Positions 33,342 through 42,608 of a DNA stretch of 64,000 nucleotides are shown piece by piece; position 1 is the first letter of the stretch, and the number at the start of each line of letters is the position of its first letter. The DNA comes from Algiphilus sp022763315 (GTDB taxonomy: Bacteria > Pseudomonadota > Gammaproteobacteria > Nevskiales > Nevskiaceae), in assembly GCF_965249985.1 (NCBI RefSeq), contig NZ_OZ252280.1; one strand, given 5' to 3'. A program made the position numbers and the translations under genes. Below the pieces are notes generated by a model. It had not been told where the DNA came from and made no database searches. It saw only the letters and a list, made by a program, of their open reading frames with translations.

Positions 33342-33662
33342 ATGATCCCTCCGCATGTCGCCCTGCAGCTGCTTTCCTCACTGATCGCCGGCGCGCCTGC
33401 CGTCGAGGACGCGCCGGCGCCCGCGATCGAGGAGCACGTCTTTGTCGTATCCGGCATGAATTGCCCGGTCTGCCCTCATATGGCGCGCCACGCCCTGGGC
33501 CGTGTGCAGGGCGTCGAGGGCGTCACAAGCAGTCCGAATACACCCCGGGTGGTGGTCCGGGTGCGAGGTGGCGGCGCTGACAGCGCCGCCCTCATGCAGG
33601 CCCTCAATCGCGCGGGCTTTCGCGCACGGGAAGCGCTCAGCGCCAGCGACGGGAAGCCGTGA
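33342..33662 (+). CDS. Periplasmic heavy-metal-associated (HMA/MerP-like) protein
   Basis: This 106-residue protein has a short hydrophobic N-terminus that may be a signal peptide (about 6-17) and a single HMA domain with GMNCPVCPHMARHAL, a CxxC metal site in the GMxCxxC context. Such domains bind Cu(I), Hg(II) or Zn. There is no metal ATPase next to it. Its ATG follows the flavodoxin stop by 5 bases. Export is uncertain because the signal is weak. Confidence 0.72.
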   Translation: MIPPHVALQLLSSLIAGAPAVEDAPAPAIEEHVFVVSGMNCPVCPHMARHALGRVQGVEGVTSSPNTPRVVVRVRGGGADSAALMQALNRAGFRAREALSASDGKP

Positions 33663-33669
33663 CCCTCGC

Positions 33670-35799
33670 TCAGTCGAGGGCGTAGGCAGCGCGCACCAGT
33701 CGCTGCAGCTTGCGTGGCGCCTCGGGCCCATCCAGCCGCATGTGGCGAAGGGCCTTCGCCACCTCAGGTTGGTCGACGGCCGCCGGGCGCGCCAAGGCGC
33801 GCAGCAACTGCCAACGACCCGGCCATGTGCCGGCCGCTGCCTTCAGACGCTTGAGCCGACCGGCCAGCGCCAATTCATCGGCATTCAGATCGCATCCGAA
33901 GGGCAGTCGCGGCAGATGGTCGTCAGCGTGCAGCGGCGCCAGCACGCGCGCGATCGCATCGGGCGTGTTGTGGCGAGCCTGCTCCGGCAGCACGTAATCC
34001 GACGGCAGCTTGCCGGCCGACTTGGCCGCCTCGATCAGCTTCGGTTGGCATCGACTGTCGGCAATGGCCAGCATGGCCTCAATGCATTCGCGGTCGGTCT
34101 TGCCACGCAGATCCGCGACGCCGTATTCCGTCACGATGATGTCGCGCATATGCCGCGGTACTGTGGTGTGCGGATACTCCCAGACAATGTTGGACTCGGG
34201 TTGCGCCCCCCCACCGCGGCTGGCGCGCAGACACAGCACGGAACGGCCTTCGGGCAACTGATGCGCGATGCTGACGAAATCGAACTGGCCGCCGACGCCG
34301 GAAACGACCTTGCCGTCGGCCAGCTGATCGGAGACCGCGGCACCGAGCAGCGTGGCCTTCATGGTCAGATTGATGAAGCGCGGATGGCGGCGTTGCAGCC
34401 GCTCCAGACGATAATCGGTGTAGACGCGATTGACCTCGGCCACGGAAGTCATGTTGATGCGCGCGCGGTCGGCTTCCGGCAACTGGTGCAGCCGCTGGTA
34501 GAAATCGCCGGGGCCGATGAAGAAGGCGCCGTGCATGGCGATGCCGCCACGCAGCCCCTCTCCCTGCGCCATCGCGTCCAGGCTGGCGCGGACCGCGGGG
34601 TCGGACAGATCGTTGGCGCATTCGCTGCCATCCGGCAGGCGCAGGTGCTGGCCATCGCGCCGCAGCTCGGGATGCGCCAGACCATGGCGCTGCATGGCGG
34701 CGAGCAGGCCGCGGCTCAGTCGGGGCAGACCGTCTTCGGCATGCAGACGCTCGAACAGGCCGCGACCATCGTCGGCCAACAGCCCCGCCGCGGCCCAGCG
34801 CTGGATATCGATGTCGTCGAAGACCTCGCGCCGTACGATGCCGTCCTCGAACAGCGAAAACAGCGGGTTCGAAATGAGCTCGCTGGCCACATACAGCCCC
34901 TCATCGAAGCGACCACAGCCGCCCACTGCCTGCGCCACAGTGTCTCCGTTCAGGTCTGCGATGGCCTTGGCAAAGGCCGCAGGCTGCCGGTCACGCAGAC
35001 GCAGGGCATGGCAGCAGGCGTCGCCGAGGCTGCCGATGCCCACCTGCAGGGTGCCGCCGTCGCGCACCAGACTGGCGGCGCGCAGGCCCACGGCCCAGGC
35101 GCTGTCGTCCACCGGCTCGTGCGGCACCGCAAAGGGGTGATGTCCAGGGCCGCCATCGTCGATGAGAACATCGAAGACGCTGTCCTCCACCTGGGCGTCA
35201 TTGCCCATCCACGGCAGGCCACGGTTGACCTGGCCGACCGCCATCCAGGGCCAGTCCACCGATTGCAGCATGGGCAGCAACTGCAGCGAGACATCGGGAT
35301 TGCCGGCGAGGCTGTAGCACGGCGTGCCGCCGTCTTCGCGCACGGCCACGGCCTGCACCAGCAGATTGACACCGCGCGACACCATGTCGCGCGCGACATG
35401 GGTGTAGTTGCTGCTGATGTAGTCCTGCTGGGCTCGCGGATGCTTCAGGCGTGCCCCGGAAGGCACATAGAACTCGATGACCCGTACATTGTCCGGCAAC
35501 TGCCCGGCCTCGAAATCACTGAGCCAGCGCATTGCCGGATAGTCACCCCAGACGCGCTCAATGACCGGCGCCAGGAAGCGCGATTCCAGCGCGCTGCTGC
35601 CCTGCGGGGGATTGAGTGACAGCGCGGTAATGATGTCCAGCGACAGCGTGGGGTCCCTCTGGGCGCGCGCATAGAGGGCATCAAGCAGCGCATTGGGCTT
35701 GCCGATACCGAGCGGCGTACCGAGGACGATGCGCTGGCCTAGACGCGCCAGGATGGCATCGACGGCGACTTCCACTGCATTGAAGCGAGATACGGACAT
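33670..35799 (-). CDS. Acetyl-CoA hydrolase/transferase family protein
   Basis: This 709-residue protein belongs to the long form of the acetyl-CoA hydrolase/CoA-transferase family. Typical blocks are VGIGSLGDA in the middle and, in the C-terminal domain, GVGGQFDFVSIA, PHTTVPRHMRDIIVTEYGVADLRGK and DRECIEAML. It probably moves CoA between acetyl-CoA and a carboxylate, or hydrolyses acetyl-CoA. The glutamate expected as the acyl-CoA nucleophile in the family was not located by eye. The ATG at 35799 starts MSVSRFNAVEV; an open frame continues upstream to 36444 but overlaps pdxH on the other strand and is not coding. Confidence 0.85.
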   Translation of the reverse strand: MSVSRFNAVEVAVDAILARLGQRIVLGTPLGIGKPNALLDALYARAQRDPTLSLDIITALSLNPPQGSSALESRFLAPVIERVWGDYPAMRWLSDFEAGQLPDNVRVIEFYVPSGARLKHPRAQQDYISSNYTHVARDMVSRGVNLLVQAVAVREDGGTPCYSLAGNPDVSLQLLPMLQSVDWPWMAVGQVNRGLPWMGNDAQVEDSVFDVLIDDGGPGHHPFAVPHEPVDDSAWAVGLRAASLVRDGGTLQVGIGSLGDACCHALRLRDRQPAAFAKAIADLNGDTVAQAVGGCGRFDEGLYVASELISNPLFSLFEDGIVRREVFDDIDIQRWAAAGLLADDGRGLFERLHAEDGLPRLSRGLLAAMQRHGLAHPELRRDGQHLRLPDGSECANDLSDPAVRASLDAMAQGEGLRGGIAMHGAFFIGPGDFYQRLHQLPEADRARINMTSVAEVNRVYTDYRLERLQRRHPRFINLTMKATLLGAAVSDQLADGKVVSGVGGQFDFVSIAHQLPEGRSVLCLRASRGGGAQPESNIVWEYPHTTVPRHMRDIIVTEYGVADLRGKTDRECIEAMLAIADSRCQPKLIEAAKSAGKLPSDYVLPEQARHNTPDAIARVLAPLHADDHLPRLPFGCDLNADELALAGRLKRLKAAAGTWPGRWQLLRALARPAAVDQPEVAKALRHMRLDGPEAPRKLQRLVRAAYALD

Positions 35800-35883
35800 G
35801 GCAAAAACCTGGACATGACGTGCCTCAGTGTAGCGAGGCGGCGGGGCCTCTAGAATGCGGCGCCCAAGCACAAGGAAAGCGAA

Positions 35884-36504
35884 ATGGCGCAATACACCCG
35901 CAACCCGCCGTTGGACGCCTCCGACCTCGACCGCGACCCGATGCAGCAGCTCGAGCAATGGATCGCGGCCGCCCGCGAGGCCGGCATGATCGAACCCACT
36001 GCCATGACGCTGGCAACGGCCTCGGCCCAGGGTGTGCCGTCGGCGCGCATCGTGCTCTACAAGGGGCAGCACGACGGGGGCCCGGTGTTCTACAGCAACT
36101 ACCAGTCGCACAAGGGACGCGAACTGCAGGAGAACCCGCACGCCGCGCTGGTGTTCTGGTGGGACCGGCTGGAACGGCAGGTCCGCATCGAGGGTCGCGT
36201 TGAACGGCTGCCGCGGGCGATGAGCGACGACTACTTCAAGAGTCGCCCCTTCGAATCCCAGGTCTCTGCGGCGGTGTCGCGCCAGTCCCAGCCAGTGGCA
36301 TCGCGCGACGCGCTCGACGAGCGCATGCGCGCGGCCGAAGAAAGAGCGCGGGCCGAAGGCATCGAATGTCCGGCGCACTGGGGCGGCTACTGTCTGCGGC
36401 CGACGGTCGTGGAATTCTGGCAGGGGCGGCATGGCCGTGCCCATGATCGACTGTGCTACCGATGGATGGGCGAGGACTGGCGGATCGAACGTCTGGAGCC
36501 CTGA
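35884..36504 (+). CDS. pdxH: Pyridoxamine 5'-phosphate oxidase
   Basis: This 206-residue FMN enzyme makes pyridoxal 5'-phosphate from pyridoxine or pyridoxamine phosphate. The N-terminal DRDPMQQLEQWIAAA, the FMN block SARIVLYKG and FYSNYQSHKGRELQENP, the substrate segment SRQSQPVASR, and the C-terminal WRIERLEP (variant of the RLxP end) are all present. The length matches the family (about 210). PLP feeds BioF and other enzymes. It is divergent from the acetyl-CoA hydrolase gene. Confidence 0.97.
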   Translation: MAQYTRNPPLDASDLDRDPMQQLEQWIAAAREAGMIEPTAMTLATASAQGVPSARIVLYKGQHDGGPVFYSNYQSHKGRELQENPHAALVFWWDRLERQVRIEGRVERLPRAMSDDYFKSRPFESQVSAAVSRQSQPVASRDALDERMRAAEERARAEGIECPAHWGGYCLRPTVVEFWQGRHGRAHDRLCYRWMGEDWRIERLEP

Positions 36505-36515
36505 ACACCGTGGCC

Positions 36516-38573
36516 CTAGACCGGTTGCGACGGTGACGCGCCATGCGCGTCGCCACGCTCATGCTTGAGCCAGTCGCGCAGGCGGTCGGCGGGCAACGCC
36601 TGGCTGTAGAGGAAACCCTGATGCAGAGAGCAGCCCAATTCGCGCAACAGATCGCGCTGACCGGGTGTTTCCACACCTTCAACGATGACCTCCAGATGCA
36701 GCACGCGCGCCAGCGCCGCGGTGGCGGCGACGATTTCGCGTGAGCGACTGTCGGTTTCGACATTGCGCACGAAGGTGCGATCGATCTTGAGACCGTCGAT
36801 GGGCAGTTCGACCAGATGCGACATCGAGGAAAAACCGGTACCGAAGTCGTCGAGCATGACGCGCACGCCGCGTTCGCGCATGTTCTGCAGGCGGGGCACC
36901 AGCTTCTCGAAACCGCGTAGCGCCGCGCGCTCGGTAATCTCCAGCGTCAGTGCGCCGAAGGGCACATCGGATGCGCTAAAGATCTGCGCCAGCCGCGCCA
37001 GGTGCTCATCACGCAGTTCCGAGGCGGACAAATTGAAGGCCATGTTGACGGCATAGCCCTCCTGGTGCAGCGCGTGTACCAGCGTGCAGGCATTGCGGAA
37101 GCAGCGCTCCGATGCCGGCAACAGCAGCTCCGGAGTGCGCAGCAGCTCTTCCATCAACTCATGCGCCAGCGGTTGAACCTCGCCGCGTTCGTCGCGCATG
37201 CGCATGAGCGCTTCGATGTGACAGGTGCGCGGCGGATCGCTGCTGACGTCCACCACCGGCATATACCAAAGCACCAGATCTTCGCTTTCAAGCTTGTTGC
37301 GAATGGCCTGATTGCGCACCAGGCGATCCCGTAGCGCGCCGGCCCCCGCCTCGCTGGCGCGCTCGATGGCGCCGGCGCCGCGCGCGGTCGCCGCATCGAG
37401 CGCGGCGGTCGCCTGACCGAGGGCGCGGTCGACGTTGTCGCCGTGGACCGGGAACAGGGCAATGGAGGCCGCCAGTTCGGGCCGCGCCAGACGCTCGAAG
37501 GATTCCCGATCGTCGAACTGAGTGCGCATCAGTTCGTCGACGATCTCCGACAGCGCCGCTTCGGCGCCCTTGGCGCCGCTCGGCACCAGCAGCATCAGCA
37601 CATCCTCGCTGTACAGGGCGATGCAATCCGCCCATTGCGCGGCGGCATCGTGCACGGCGCGGGAATAGCGATACAGCACAGCGTTGGCGTGCGCCTCGCC
37701 ATACACCGCGCGGATGCCGCCCAAATTGATGATGCGCAGCATGATGATGGCGCCACTGACGTTGTTGCGTACCCACAAGCCCAGCTGCTGCCGGCCGGCG
37801 CGACGGTTGGGCAGGCCGGTGGACTCGTCGGTGTAGAGCAATTCCGACAGCTGGTGATCGCGCTCGGCGATGCCGTCGAGCGCGCGCCCGATGACGTGCA
37901 ACTCCCGGCGCGCATGCGCCGATAGCACGCGCTGGTCCGGCAGCCCTGAAGCAATGCGGTCGGCGCGTCCTGCCAACTGGGCAAGCGGGCGCGCCACCTG
38001 CCGTTGGAAGGCGCGGTAGGCATAGAGCTGCAGCGTCAGAAAGGCCGCCAGAAAAAGCACCACGATGGCAAACAACCGAAAGCGCGCCGTATCGAGTGCG
38101 CTACGCCACTGCGGCAGTTGCGCGCCCGTGGCCGCGAGGAATGCCTCGGTACGCTGGCGCAGGCCAAGCGTGGGCTGGTCGCGCCGTATGGCGCCGGACC
38201 ACTGCGCCAGAAGGTGCTCGGCGTCGCGCGCCTGACTGCGCAGAGCCGCGTCGGGCGCGGAATCCGCCGCGACCGGTGCCCGCGCCGCCATGCGCTCGGG
38301 CACATAGCCGGTCAGCACTTCGCGCTGCGTGGTCAGGCGTTCAAAGGCGGCTCGGTCGTCCAGATAGTGGTCAAGGTGCCAGACGTGCCACAGTGCAAAG
38401 AGGAGCAGCAGCAAGGCATTGAGGCTCAGCAGGATGGCAACGTCCGAGCGCAGCGAGGAACGCCCACTGCGGCGCCGTTCACGCCATGGTTCCGAGGTCA
38501 TCGCGGCCCGCTCATCATCGGGCGTTGAGGACCTTGTTCCATTCGTCGGTGCAGCCTTGCGCTTGCCATTCAT
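36516..38573 (-). CDS. Membrane-bound EAL phosphodiesterase with degenerate GGDEF domain
   Basis: The 685-residue protein has a membrane helix (about 48-65), a periplasmic sensor region, a second helix (about 170-190), a HAMP-like linker, a GGDEF domain whose signature is degraded to YSEDVL, and an EAL domain. The EAL domain keeps HIEALMRM, NLSASEL, EITERAAL, DDFGTGFSS, the Lys of KIDRTFV and EGVET, so c-di-GMP hydrolysis is expected. The degenerate GGDEF may bind GTP as an activator. Starts at 38573 (ATG), 38501 (ATG) and 38606 (GTG) are possible. Confidence 0.92.
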   Translation of the reverse strand: MNGKRKAAPTNGTRSSTPDDERAAMTSEPWRERRRSGRSSLRSDVAILLSLNALLLLLFALWHVWHLDHYLDDRAAFERLTTQREVLTGYVPERMAARAPVAADSAPDAALRSQARDAEHLLAQWSGAIRRDQPTLGLRQRTEAFLAATGAQLPQWRSALDTARFRLFAIVVLFLAAFLTLQLYAYRAFQRQVARPLAQLAGRADRIASGLPDQRVLSAHARRELHVIGRALDGIAERDHQLSELLYTDESTGLPNRRAGRQQLGLWVRNNVSGAIIMLRIINLGGIRAVYGEAHANAVLYRYSRAVHDAAAQWADCIALYSEDVLMLLVPSGAKGAEAALSEIVDELMRTQFDDRESFERLARPELAASIALFPVHGDNVDRALGQATAALDAATARGAGAIERASEAGAGALRDRLVRNQAIRNKLESEDLVLWYMPVVDVSSDPPRTCHIEALMRMRDERGEVQPLAHELMEELLRTPELLLPASERCFRNACTLVHALHQEGYAVNMAFNLSASELRDEHLARLAQIFSASDVPFGALTLEITERAALRGFEKLVPRLQNMRERGVRVMLDDFGTGFSSMSHLVELPIDGLKIDRTFVRNVETDSRSREIVAATAALARVLHLEVIVEGVETPGQRDLLRELGCSLHQGFLYSQALPADRLRDWLKHERGDAHGASPSQPV

Positions 38574-38629
38574 CCAGCCTACAGGCTCAGTCGATAATAT
38601 TGGCACGAGCCTCTGAGCGAACGAAGTCC

Positions 38630-39412
38630 ATGCGCACCCGAATTATCGCCTTTCTGGCCGCGTTCATCGGCAGCACGCTGATTGCGGCCTGCGCGACCAG
38701 CCCGACCGGACGTACCCAGCTCATCCTGGTTTCCAGCGAGGAAATGCAAAAAATGGGGGCGCAGGCCTTCGCACAGATGAAGGAAGAGACGCCGGTCGCG
38801 CGCAACACACCCGCAGCGCGCTATGTGGAATGCGTATCGCGCGCCTTGACGCAGGTGATCGCGCCCGAGCAGTCGTGGGAGGTACGCACCTTCGAGTCGG
38901 ACGCCATCAACGCCTTCGCGCTGCCGGGCGGCAAGATCGGCGTCTATACCGGGCTTATTGAGGTAGCCGACGACCAGCATCAGTTGGCCGCGGTGGTGGG
39001 ACATGAGATCGCGCACGTGTTGGCCAACCATTCCGCCGCCCGTGTCTCCAATCAGCTTGCCGCCCAGCTCGGCGCCTCGGTCCTGTCCAGCGCCACGGGC
39101 GTCAGCCCGCAGGTGATCGGCATGGGCGCGCAGGTCCTTCTGCTGATGCCCTATGGCCGGGGGGATGAGAGCGAAGCCGATGTACTTGGCCTGCGCTACA
39201 TGGCAGAGGCGGGCTTCGACCCTTCCGCGGCGCCAGCGCTCTGGGTCAATATGGCCAGAGCCAAAAAGGGCAATGCGCCGCCGGAGTTCCTGTCCACGCA
39301 CCCGTCCGATCAATCGCGTATCGACAATCTGCGCAGTCGGCTCGATGAAGTGATGCCGGTCTATCGGCAAGCACGGGCGGCTGGACGGACACCGAACTGC
39401 CGCAAGCCCTAG
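38630..39412 (+). CDS. M48-family zinc metallopeptidase lipoprotein
   Basis: This 260-residue protein has a lipoprotein signal (TLIAAC, Cys near residue 22) and an M48 peptidase domain with HEIAH and a downstream zinc glutamate in DESEADVLG. Members such as LoiP/YcaL and BepA act in outer-membrane protein quality control. The length matches LoiP better than BepA, as no TPR region is present. It is divergent from the EAL gene with a 56-base gap. Confidence 0.92.
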   Translation: MRTRIIAFLAAFIGSTLIAACATSPTGRTQLILVSSEEMQKMGAQAFAQMKEETPVARNTPAARYVECVSRALTQVIAPEQSWEVRTFESDAINAFALPGGKIGVYTGLIEVADDQHQLAAVVGHEIAHVLANHSAARVSNQLAAQLGASVLSSATGVSPQVIGMGAQVLLLMPYGRGDESEADVLGLRYMAEAGFDPSAAPALWVNMARAKKGNAPPEFLSTHPSDQSRIDNLRSRLDEVMPVYRQARAAGRTPNCRKP

Positions 39413-39454
39413 CGGGCGCTGCCTTCCCGCGCGGCGAGTGAGGGGCTGCGCGAT

Positions 39455-40492
39455 TCAGCGCATCGCGCGCGCCGTCATCGGGCTGGCTTGGTGCGCTGCG
39501 AAATGACAGGCGGAATAGCCGCCGTGCGGCTGGCGATGCCAATCCGGCACGCTGCGCGCGCAGATGTCATCCACCATCGGGCATCGGGTGCGAAAAACGC
39601 AGCCTGACGGCCGGTTTTTCGGATCGGGCAATTCGCCTTCCAGCAGGATGGGCGATGTCTCGCCTGCCTCAAGACGGGGGACGCAGGAAAGCAGGGCGCG
39701 CGTGTAGGGATGCGCGGGCCGCGCCAGCACATCGTCGGCTCGCCCCTGCTCCATGAAGCTGCCGAGGTACATGACATACACCCGATCGCACAGTGCACGC
39801 ACCACAGCGAGATCGTGCGTGATCAGCAGTAATGCCATGCCGGTCTGCTGCTGGATCTCACGCAACAGATTGATGATCTGCGCCTGCACCGATACATCCA
39901 GCGCGGAGAGCGGTTCGTCGCAGATCAATAGGTCGGGCGCAACAATGATGGCGCGGGCGATCGCGACCCGCTGCGCCTGACCGCCGGAGAGACGGTGCGC
40001 GTGCCGATCGCCATGCTCGACGCTCAATCCGACCGCACGCAGACTTTCGTCGATTTTCGCCGCGCGCTCGGCGGCATCCCATTCCGGTCGCAGCGCGCGC
40101 AACGGCTCCTCCAACAGGCTGCGGACGCGCATACGGGGATCGAGGCTGGCCGCAGGATCCTGAAAAACCATCTGTACGCAACGTCGCGCCTGCCGCCAGT
40201 CGCGGGCACTCTGCATGGTCTGGCCCTGAATGGCCAGATACCCTTGCCGGGGCTGCTGCAGCCCGGCCAACACCCGTGCCAGCGATGACTTGCCGCAGCC
40301 GGATTCGCCGACCAAGCCCACGGTCTCGCCCGCGGCGATATCGAAGCTGAGGCCATCGACGGCCACATGACCGTGGCCGCGGCGCAGTTCGCGCCGCGAG
40401 CCGTAGTGCACGCTGAGTTTGCGCGCGCGCAGCACCGGGGTGCGCTCGCGCGCCGCAGCGGATGCTAGTCGAGCAGACTGCGGAGCATCCAC
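39455..40492 (-). CDS. Oligopeptide-type ABC transporter ATPase (OppF/DppF-like)
   Basis: This 345-residue ATPase has Walker A GESGCGKSS, signature LSGGQ, Walker B LLICDEP and the switch His in THDLA. The C-terminal region (GCVFRTRCPMVDDIC, and a final Cys) is the oligopeptide/dipeptide extension. No permease, binding protein or second ATPase is next to it, so it must work with subunits encoded elsewhere or be a remnant. A GTG at 40492 overlaps the dps stop by 28 bases; no ATG lies near in frame. Confidence 0.9.
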   Translation of the reverse strand: MDAPQSARLASAAARERTPVLRARKLSVHYGSRRELRRGHGHVAVDGLSFDIAAGETVGLVGESGCGKSSLARVLAGLQQPRQGYLAIQGQTMQSARDWRQARRCVQMVFQDPAASLDPRMRVRSLLEEPLRALRPEWDAAERAAKIDESLRAVGLSVEHGDRHAHRLSGGQAQRVAIARAIIVAPDLLICDEPLSALDVSVQAQIINLLREIQQQTGMALLLITHDLAVVRALCDRVYVMYLGSFMEQGRADDVLARPAHPYTRALLSCVPRLEAGETSPILLEGELPDPKNRPSGCVFRTRCPMVDDICARSVPDWHRQPHGGYSACHFAAHQASPMTARAMR

Positions 40493-40932
40493 GCCGTTTT
40501 CTCGTGCAACTGCATGCGCTGGGTCAAGAGGTCCGCAGAGGATTCGTCCGCTGCCTCATCGGCCACCTTGAACACCTCACGCGCGACCTTGGCGACGGTT
40601 TCGTGGTCCTTGACAAGCTGGCGCACCATTTCGGTGGCTTCGACCTGCTGGGTTTCTTCCTTCACCGTCGCCAGCGCGGAAAACTCCTGGTAGCTGCCCG
40701 GGGCGCGTTCGCCAAGGGTCCGGATGCGCTCCGCCACTTCATCCACCGCGGTTGCAGCCTCGGTGTAGTGCTCTTCAAACATCTGATGGAGCGTCGTGAA
40801 CATGGGCCCCGTGACATTCCAATGGAAGTTGTGCGTCTTCAAGTAAAGCGTGTACTCATCGGCGAGCAGACGGCACAGCCCGCTGGCGATGGCTTCGCGC
40901 TTCTCTTCGCTGATGCCGATGTCGATATCCAT
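40465..40932 (-). CDS. dps: Dps-family ferritin-like DNA-protecting protein
   Basis: This 155-residue protein forms a 12-mer that oxidises and stores iron and protects DNA from peroxide. The ferroxidase residues are in THNFHWNVTGPMFTTLHQMF and EEHYTEAATAVDEVAERI. Its N-terminus is short, so DNA binding through a lysine tail is unlikely. The ATG at 40932 has a strong AAGGAGA site. The stop overlaps the ABC ATPase start, so the two may be co-transcribed. Confidence 0.95.
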   Translation of the reverse strand: MDIDIGISEEKREAIASGLCRLLADEYTLYLKTHNFHWNVTGPMFTTLHQMFEEHYTEAATAVDEVAERIRTLGERAPGSYQEFSALATVKEETQQVEATEMVRQLVKDHETVAKVAREVFKVADEAADESSADLLTQRMQLHEKTAWMLRSLLD

Positions 40933-41023
40933 TGCTTGTTCTCCTTGCGATTGAGTGTCCGCACCATACGATGGCGCCGTCGGCGGTGCTAATGAGTTCT
41001 TGGCGCACCCCCCATAGGCGGTG

Positions 41024-41983
41024 TCAATTCCCGCGCAGTTTCGCCACCCGGTAGTGATCGAGGATCTCCGCCAGAGGTCGCGTCGGGCGCCAATCGAACT
41101 GTTCCTCGAATAATGCGCCATCGAGGATGACTGGATACTTAAGGTAGTTGATCAGGTAGGGCGGGAAGAAGGCGCCCCAATTGAGCGCGTGGCTGACCAA
41201 ACGTGGCAATGCCTGGGGAATCGGCGCGATGGGCAGCCGCTGGCAACCTGCCCGGCGGAGCGCCTCCTGATAGGGAACGTAGTCCTTGGGCGCGACGTTG
41301 TAGACCCCGCGCGCCTTCTTCTCGAAGGCCGCGACGACGGCGTCGGCCATGTCGTCCACGTGCAAAAACTGCATCATCGGCGAGTAGCCGAACAGCGCGG
41401 GCGCCAGACGGCGCGACAACAGCAACGACATGCTGTTGCGCACCCCGGGGCCGAGGACGTTGCACGGCCTCAGGATGGTGAGCTGGAGTTCCGGATGCTT
41501 CCACAGCCAGATCTGCGCGAGACTCTCCAACTCGACGGCGTCGACCAGATCCGCGGTCACCTCGCTGGCCTTGAGCGGGGCATCCTCGGTAAGCAGCGCC
41601 GGGTTGTAGGGGCTCGCGCCGTACACGAAATAGGTGGAGTGGATCAGCACCTGCTCGACGCCGTACTTGCGCGACAGCTCGAGCAGCCGACGCGAGCCCA
41701 GCACATTGGCGTTGTAGCGACGCAGTCGGGTGGATTCGTGGGCAAAGATGCGCCCTAGATGAAGCACGGCGTCAATCTTGTGGCGGCGAAAAACATCCTC
41801 GAAGCCGCCCTTCTGCATATCCACCCGATAACTTGGGATATCGGCATCCGTCTCCACCCGCCGCCGGAAATCCACCGCGATGACCTGATACTTCCAATAC
41901 AGCCGGCTGATCACCCGCTGTGCCAATGACCCGGCGGCACCGGTCACCAGAACGGTTCGTGCATTCGGCTCATGGTGCGCCAT
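41024..41983 (-). CDS. NAD-dependent epimerase/dehydratase (extended SDR)
   Basis: This 319-residue Rossmann-fold protein has the glycine motif VTGAAGSLAQR, the conserved acidic residue of VDFRRR, and LHVDDMADAV, which is typical of NAD-dependent sugar epimerases and dehydratases. The usual YxxxK appears as weak or absent (STYFVYGASPYN only has the Tyr), so activity is uncertain. The substrate is unknown. It lies 91 bases upstream of dps with a possible dps promoter in that gap. Confidence 0.78.
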   Translation of the reverse strand: MAHHEPNARTVLVTGAAGSLAQRVISRLYWKYQVIAVDFRRRVETDADIPSYRVDMQKGGFEDVFRRHKIDAVLHLGRIFAHESTRLRRYNANVLGSRRLLELSRKYGVEQVLIHSTYFVYGASPYNPALLTEDAPLKASEVTADLVDAVELESLAQIWLWKHPELQLTILRPCNVLGPGVRNSMSLLLSRRLAPALFGYSPMMQFLHVDDMADAVVAAFEKKARGVYNVAPKDYVPYQEALRRAGCQRLPIAPIPQALPRLVSHALNWGAFFPPYLINYLKYPVILDGALFEEQFDWRPTRPLAEILDHYRVAKLRGN

Positions 41984-42129
41984 GACAGTCGCCTCCGCTG
42001 CAGGAAGGAGCGGGCATCCAATGCGGCCGCGCGCGGACGGGAAACGGGTGTGCCGTGCACGGGCGCCCTGGGAGGGCGCGCCAACGAGAACTTCTCATCA
42101 CCCGCTGCGCCGGGGCGCAGGAGCGCGTC

Positions 42130-42549
42130 TCATACTGGGATATTGCCGCGCAGAGAATCGATTGCTCGCAGTACGTCGTGGCGGCTGATGTTGCCCACCA
42201 AGCGGTTGTCGGAAACCACGGGGTAGCGTTTGAAGGGCGACTCCATAAACATGCGCGCCACCTCCAGGATGCTGGTATCGGCATCGATGGTGACGACACG
42301 TGGCGACATGAAGTCGCGCACCTTGCCGCCGAGGTCGCCGTGATAGCCCGCATTCAGCGCGACACGCATGCAGTCCTTCTCCGACAGCATGCCGACCAGA
42401 TTACCCAGGCGATCCACCACGGGCGCCCCGGAAATGCCCTGTTCCAGCAGCTGGTTGATGGCGTTGAGCACGTCCATCTCCGGGGTGAATGTGAGCAGGT
42501 GCGCGCTCATGTAGTCCTGAGCACGGATCTTATCGAGCGATGTGCGCAC
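42130..42549 (-). CDS. Paired CBS-domain protein
   Basis: This 139-residue protein consists of two CBS domains (about 10-65 and 78-132; LLEQGISGAPVVDRLGNLVGMLSEKDCM and FKRYPVVSDNRLVGNISRHDVL show the pattern in parts under 20 residues each). CBS pairs sense adenine nucleotides. A GTG start at 42549 has an AGAAGGA site. It lies 59 bases after nqrM on the same strand and could be read through from the nqr operon. Confidence 0.88.
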   Translation of the reverse strand: MRTSLDKIRAQDYMSAHLLTFTPEMDVLNAINQLLEQGISGAPVVDRLGNLVGMLSEKDCMRVALNAGYHGDLGGKVRDFMSPRVVTIDADTSILEVARMFMESPFKRYPVVSDNRLVGNISRHDVLRAIDSLRGNIPV

Positions 42550-42608
42550 TATGCGTCCTTCTCTGTCCGTTGGATTACCTGGGAGTATGGCGAAATGTCG
42601 CCGCCGTG

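Noticed and set aside
35800..36444. N-terminal extension of the acetyl-CoA hydrolase to 924 residues
   Set aside because: It runs through the opposite-strand pdxH gene, has no family similarity, and an ATG at 35799 gives the normal N-terminus.
40933..41023. dps promoter with TTAGCA and TATGGT, 18 bases apart
   Set aside because: Each hexamer matches only four of six consensus bases and nothing else supports it.
42063..42079. GCGCCCT-GGG-AGGGCGC stem downstream of the CBS gene as a terminator
   Set aside because: It has a 3-base loop and no T-run on the minus strand, and GC-rich palindromes are frequent here; support is too weak.
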